Assembly: GCA_002811675.1 (NCBI GenBank)
Contig: PDIM01010338.1
Location: forward strand, 15,283-79,282
Length of the DNA stretch: 64,000 nucleotides
Source of the DNA: Ichthyosporea sp. XGB-2017a
Taxonomy: Eukaryota > Opisthokonta > Ichthyosporea
Direction: 5' to 3'
Shown: positions 60,439 to 64,000 of the stretch, piece by piece
Numbering within the stretch: position 1 is the first letter of the stretch
Layout of the letters: every line of letters starts with the position of its first letter
The notes under the pieces: generated by a model
Databases searched by the model: none
What the model was told of the DNA's origin: nothing
Seen by the model: the letters and a program-made list of their open reading frames with translations, nothing else
Program-made: the position numbers and the translations under genes

Positions 60439-62475
60439 CTAAGCAACCGTCCTATCACTTGATTCTGAAAGCTCAGAATATCTACGGCCAAGCGAAACAC
60501 GATGTTCCTCTCTCTTGCGAGAAAAGGCATCATTTTTGCAAAAATCTTGTCCCACTTTCAGAAGGACTATAAGCAGTCCCCCCAAAGCAGCAACAACACC
60601 TGATATGAGCATAACAAGTGGAGTGGCTCTGTACTGACGAGGCAGGATGCTGAAAATTACCAAAGAGACAGCTGACGATAATATTTCGGGAAAACATTGC
60701 GAAAGGTTCATAAACGCCATTATCAAGCCCTTGTCCTGAAGGTGCTCGATACTCAAATTTGTAATAGTCCAGGGAATTGTCATCGTACATGTCCATGTAA
60801 ATCCCAGGGACGCTATTAGCACAACTGACGAAAATTGAACCCACCAAGGAGGACCTATATTTGCATCTGTCTCACTCGGAGAAGGATTGAAAGGATTGAC
60901 ATACGACAGAGCATACATTGCTGCAAAAACAACAGCTTCGACAGCCTGAGACAGGATATATAGGCGATAGTATCCCACACACCCAATTAAATATTTCATT
61001 CCAAACGAAGTCAGCATTGCAAATAATGCTTGGCCTACATAGGCCCCATTTGCCAATGAGATTCCTCTTTCATACCGGTCCACAGCCGCCTCCAACACGC
61101 TATTGGGATTGCCACGAAACAAATCGGATGCAACCCAGTCGCTGCCGAATATAAAAAGGCTAAAAAAAGCGTACCAGGTGCAGCATTGTACAAAAAAGGC
61201 GTGCATGACAGGCTTTGGTACAGTTTCAATAAGAAATTCTTTTGATAAAATGGCACAAACCTTTCCAAGCAATCCAGCACGTTTTTGTCCTTTAGAACCC
61301 CTATGTTTGCCACCACGCGAAGAAGCCCGTTTCGAAGTTCCTCTGATATTCTGTTCACACTCATCCTCGACACCTCCATTTTGCTGTACAGTCTGGCCCC
61401 ACGAGTTGCTGGTCCCCTCCACTACCTCCTTGCTTTCCTCTTCTAAAGCCTCACCCCGTCGCCCAATAAGCAGCGGCTCAGTTAAAGACTCTACCCCACG
61501 CCTTTCACCCGAGACTCCGATTATCGCCATGTCGCTGTCATCATCACCTCCACTTCTCGGGCCCCTTTCCTGTCCACGTTGTTCATCATCTATTTCCCCT
61601 TCCAATCCTTCTTCAACGTCATCTATGGATATTAGAGAGGCACTTTGATAAGCAACACCTTCCATAGATTCCCTTAGACGAATGTTAAACGCCCCATTTG
61701 AGGAAGTTGATGATGCTCGTCTTGCCCCCCTTGCCCTCTTCGTATTGCGATACTCACGAATAGCTTCATCCTCACGTACAAACACAATCGTAGTGCCCAT
61801 ACTTGCTAGCACGACAACAATGGCCATCACATAGACAGCCTGTATCTTATTTGCAAAGAACCAGGGATCCTCTGCGGGCACAATGGCGCCCAACAGAGCA
61901 GCAAGAACATTTCCACAGCCTGTCATGAAGGAAAAATAGGCATTGGCATAGCGCTGTTGTTCCAACGGAACAACATCTACGAAAAGTGTCCTTCCTGGAC
62001 ACTGCACGGCGTTAATGGAAAAATCTAGAATCACAAAAGATATTACCGACATCCCAAGTCCAATTGGACACTTCCCCTCCTCGCAATCCTCTGTACTATC
62101 CCCAAAGAACTTTCCAATCACATCAGAATACGCAAAGAGGAACAGCGAGGAAGTGATTAGCAACATACCACCTACAAGGAACGGCTTTCTCCTTCCCCAT
62201 CGCGTTAGGAGGGTGTCACTCCACGCCCCCACAATGGGCTGGACAACCATTCCACTAATCGGACCCGCCAACCAAGCCAGAGCCACCACTCCCCGGGGCA
62301 TTCCGAGGGTACGGAAAGCATAAGTGGAGAGGCCAATTTGTATCTGCCAGCAGAACTGGCATCCGAGGAGGATGACAGTCACCAGAGCAAGTCTCCACCA
62401 TGGGAGGGGTTGCTCCTGTTCCCGTTCCGGTTGTTCTCCGCCACAGTTAGAACTATCAGCCGCACCGGTTGTCAT
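60439..62475 (-). CDS. SLC45/SUT-type (glycoside-pentoside-hexuronide) sugar-proton symporter
   Basis: 678 residues from ATG 62475 (MTTGAADSSNCGGE). Twelve membrane helices are expected. The first pair carries LALVTVILLGCQFCWQIQIG, AWLAGPISGMVVQPIVGAWS and RWGRRKPFLVGGML, the SUT/SLC45 pattern (GPISGxxVQPIVGxxSD...GRRRPF). A ~170-residue hydrophilic Ser/Arg/Glu-rich loop divides the halves, longer than in plant SUTs and similar to SLC45A proteins. Later helices contain WVASDLFRGNPNS and TWTCTMTIPWTITNLSIEHL. The frame upstream of the ATG contains TTTTGCAG/ACGCGG, a likely 3' splice site, so a 5' UTR intron is probable. Substrate (sucrose, maltose or other sugars) cannot be decided from sequence alone. 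Confidence 0.88.
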   Translation of the reverse strand: MTTGAADSSNCGGEQPEREQEQPLPWWRLALVTVILLGCQFCWQIQIGLSTYAFRTLGMPRGVVALAWLAGPISGMVVQPIVGAWSDTLLTRWGRRKPFLVGGMLLITSSLFLFAYSDVIGKFFGDSTEDCEEGKCPIGLGMSVISFVILDFSINAVQCPGRTLFVDVVPLEQQRYANAYFSFMTGCGNVLAALLGAIVPAEDPWFFANKIQAVYVMAIVVVLASMGTTIVFVREDEAIREYRNTKRARGARRASSTSSNGAFNIRLRESMEGVAYQSASLISIDDVEEGLEGEIDDEQRGQERGPRSGGDDDSDMAIIGVSGERRGVESLTEPLLIGRRGEALEEESKEVVEGTSNSWGQTVQQNGGVEDECEQNIRGTSKRASSRGGKHRGSKGQKRAGLLGKVCAILSKEFLIETVPKPVMHAFFVQCCTWYAFFSLFIFGSDWVASDLFRGNPNSVLEAAVDRYERGISLANGAYVGQALFAMLTSFGMKYLIGCVGYYRLYILSQAVEAVVFAAMYALSYVNPFNPSPSETDANIGPPWWVQFSSVVLIASLGFTWTCTMTIPWTITNLSIEHLQDKGLIMAFMNLSQCFPEILSSAVSLVIFSILPRQYRATPLVMLISGVVAALGGLLIVLLKVGQDFCKNDAFSRKREEHRVSLGRRYSELSESSDRTVA

Positions 62476-63070
62476 CCCACCGTGGCCGCGTCTGCAAAAT
62501 AAATCAGTAAGTAAATCACAACTCTGGTACCTCTTTTCTTTCTTTCTCTTGTTATGTGGTTGTCCTTCCAATACTCAAAGGCGTCGATTGGATTGATTCT
62601 GGTTCATATCAGAAGCCAACTGTGAAGAGGAGTAGAAACATAAAATGAAATCATCTTCTTCACTCTTCCTTCTGTTGAATTCAAAATTAAAAAGAAAAAC
62701 AAAATAATAATAATGACGCGAACTCTTTTGTGGTTTTCGAATTTCGCTAATTTTGGACTTTTTTGCTTTTCTTTTTTTCTTTTTTTTCTTTTACACTTTT
62801 GTTTGTCTTTTATCTTCACTGGTCATTGACTTTGGCGAAGAGTATAGACCCTACCAATTGTCAGTAATTGATACATAGCCTAGCTAGGTCTAGCGAATAC
62901 CAATTTGTCTCATTCTCTTCTCTTTGCTAGTTCTAATGATAACATGGTACAGTCACGCCTTTGAATTTTAAACTACATCTTCAAGTTTATTCTTCTGTCT
63001 TTCTTCTTCTTCTTCTTCTTCTTCTTCTTCTCCCTCTACACTATGTAGCCCCCTTTAAAAGTTTTTTTTT

Positions 63071-63135
<65 letters not shown>

Positions 63136-63246
63136 TTTTCTTAAGGTTGAAATACAAATTAGGGGGTCAAGAGAGGGAGTGAAAAGAAGTTCTCTATACC
63201 TTATTAGTAGAGATTAAAGCGATGGAGCTTTGTCGGAGTGGCCTTT
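62476..63246. other. Intergenic region with 62-base poly(T) run and CTT microsatellite
   Basis: No gene recognised. A TTC/CTT microsatellite lies at about 63000-63032 and an uninterrupted run of 62 thymines at 63072-63133. The transporter gene's promoter (minus strand) should lie near 62500-63000; an intron acceptor near 62485 suggests an untranslated first exon here. The right part is the 3' UTR of the RRM gene. Confidence 0.5.
63072..63133. repeat. Poly(T) run of 62 bases
   Basis: Uninterrupted thymines on the plus strand (poly(A) on the minus strand), about 600 bp upstream of the transporter ATG and 115 bp beyond the RRM gene stop. Length may be assembly-dependent. Confidence 0.95.
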
Positions 63247-63969
63247 CTAATATGGCTGATATCTGCGCTGCTTTTTAAGCTCCACAACAAGACGCTGGTT
63301 TTCCCCGACAATCTTTCCATTCATGGCTTTCACTGCAGACGCAGCGGCAAATGGATTTTCAAAATCAACATATGCTACACGTACATGAGGATACACAGCA
63401 AAATGCACACCAGTAAGTATCGACACAAAATTGCGAATTCATTTTCATTTTCTTAACTTACCAAATCGTTTCTCGACGCAAATTTCCTCTGTTCCTTCCG
63501 AGCCTTTGTAGTCCAGTACAATCTTTACACCCAGGACTCGTCCAAACGGAGAAAACGCCACAAAGAGACTTTCCTCACTGAACTCCTGAGGTATATTGTA
63601 CACACAAACAGAATGCATGGCTTGCTGCACTTGCCTTGCACCTTGATAGGGATTACCATCAAGGCATTGCATCATCTCAGTACCGGATGCTTGCATGCCG
63701 TCCCCTCCCACACCGCACCCTGACATTACCTGCATGTTAGATGCGGCCGGAGGTGGGTACCAAACTGAGCCTCCTCCCATCCCTCCCCCATAAGGAATAG
63801 CTGTGGTGTTGTATTGATACACAGAAGGATCCGCCATTTGGTCAACATACTCATATGGTTGTTGGAAATGCGGATCGGCTGCGGGGTAGTACCCCTGAAA
63901 ATGCGCCATGTGAGGTGCCTGCCCGTAAGAGCCACCATAGTTGGGCACATAGAATTGATTTTGGCCGTT
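63247..63969 (-). CDS. RNA-binding protein, C-terminal RRM (5' exons beyond the window)
   Basis: Two exons are visible: 63969-63462 and 63374-63247. The RRM is split by the 87-bp intron. RNP2 is VCVYNIPQEFSEESLFVAFS and RNP1, KRFAYVDF, forms only after splicing; the domain ends with GKIVGENQRLVVELKKQRR and the protein stops after YQPY. Upstream is a Gln/Gly/Tyr/Pro-rich linker (YGQAPHMAHFQGYYPAADPH). The first visible codon follows a TTTGCAG acceptor in phase 0 and there is no in-frame ATG near it, so the start and probably other RRMs lie outside the window. The layout (low-complexity linker then a final RRM at the C-terminus) resembles ELAV/CELF-type mRNA regulators, but the subfamily is not resolved. 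Confidence 0.85.
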
Positions 63970-64000
63970 CTGCAAAGGAATATGTTCACGGCGTGGCGAT

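Noticed and set aside
62476-62571. In-frame extension upstream of the SLC45-type transporter ATG
   Set aside because: It has no ATG and contains a TTTTGCAG acceptor, so the sequence before the acceptor is probably intron.

Overview
This is nuclear DNA from a unicellular eukaryote that builds a motile cilium. The genes carry few, short (74-208 bp) GT-AG introns, usually with GTAAGT-like donors. Two genes mark a ciliated cell: an axonemal dynein heavy chain and a CFAP96 orthologue. Pantothenate-synthesis enzymes argue against an animal. A secreted protein combining a TIMP/netrin-like (OB-fold) domain with Kazal domains, plus a close DCAF6 homologue, leans towards a unicellular relative of animals. 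A stramenopile or another protist cannot be excluded from one window. I could not assign a species.

Layout: a possible bifunctional pantothenate enzyme (PanB-PanE, +), PrimPol (+), an Mpv17-family protein (-), a DCAF6-like WD40 protein (-), a NEK-type kinase (+), p115/Uso1 (-), a MAP65/PRC1 microtubule bundler (+), two acyl-CoA synthetases in tandem (SLC27-like and ACSF3-like, +), an ABHD13-like hydrolase (-), RNA polymerase III subunit RPC7 (+), CFAP96 (-) and the secreted TIMP/Kazal protein (-). Then comes an accessory island, about 27.5-33 kb. It holds a 698-base assembly gap, a broken Ty3-type retroelement between inverted LTR-like repeats, and two unrecognised minus-strand reading frames that each need one frame change. 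After it come a type I membrane protein with a strong TATA/CCAAT promoter (+), an NPC1-family sterol transporter (-), an ERI1-like exonuclease (+), a 12.6 kb intronless axonemal dynein heavy chain (-), a PAS-domain adenylate cyclase (-), an NDH-2/FSP1-like oxidoreductase (+), an SLC45/SUT-type transporter (-) and the 3' part of an RRM protein (-).

Outside the island the genome is compact. Convergent pairs end 23-232 bp apart, and no gene-sized unexplained open frame remains. Functional themes are lipid and CoA metabolism (PanB-PanE, SLC27, ACSF3, NPC1), cilium and microtubules (dynein, CFAP96, MAP65, perhaps NEK) and membrane traffic (p115). Long poly(dA:dT) runs of 43, 58 and 62 bases lie in three intergenic regions.

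Exon boundaries were read by hand from splice signals, frame continuity and remembered family sequences. No transcript evidence or database search was available.
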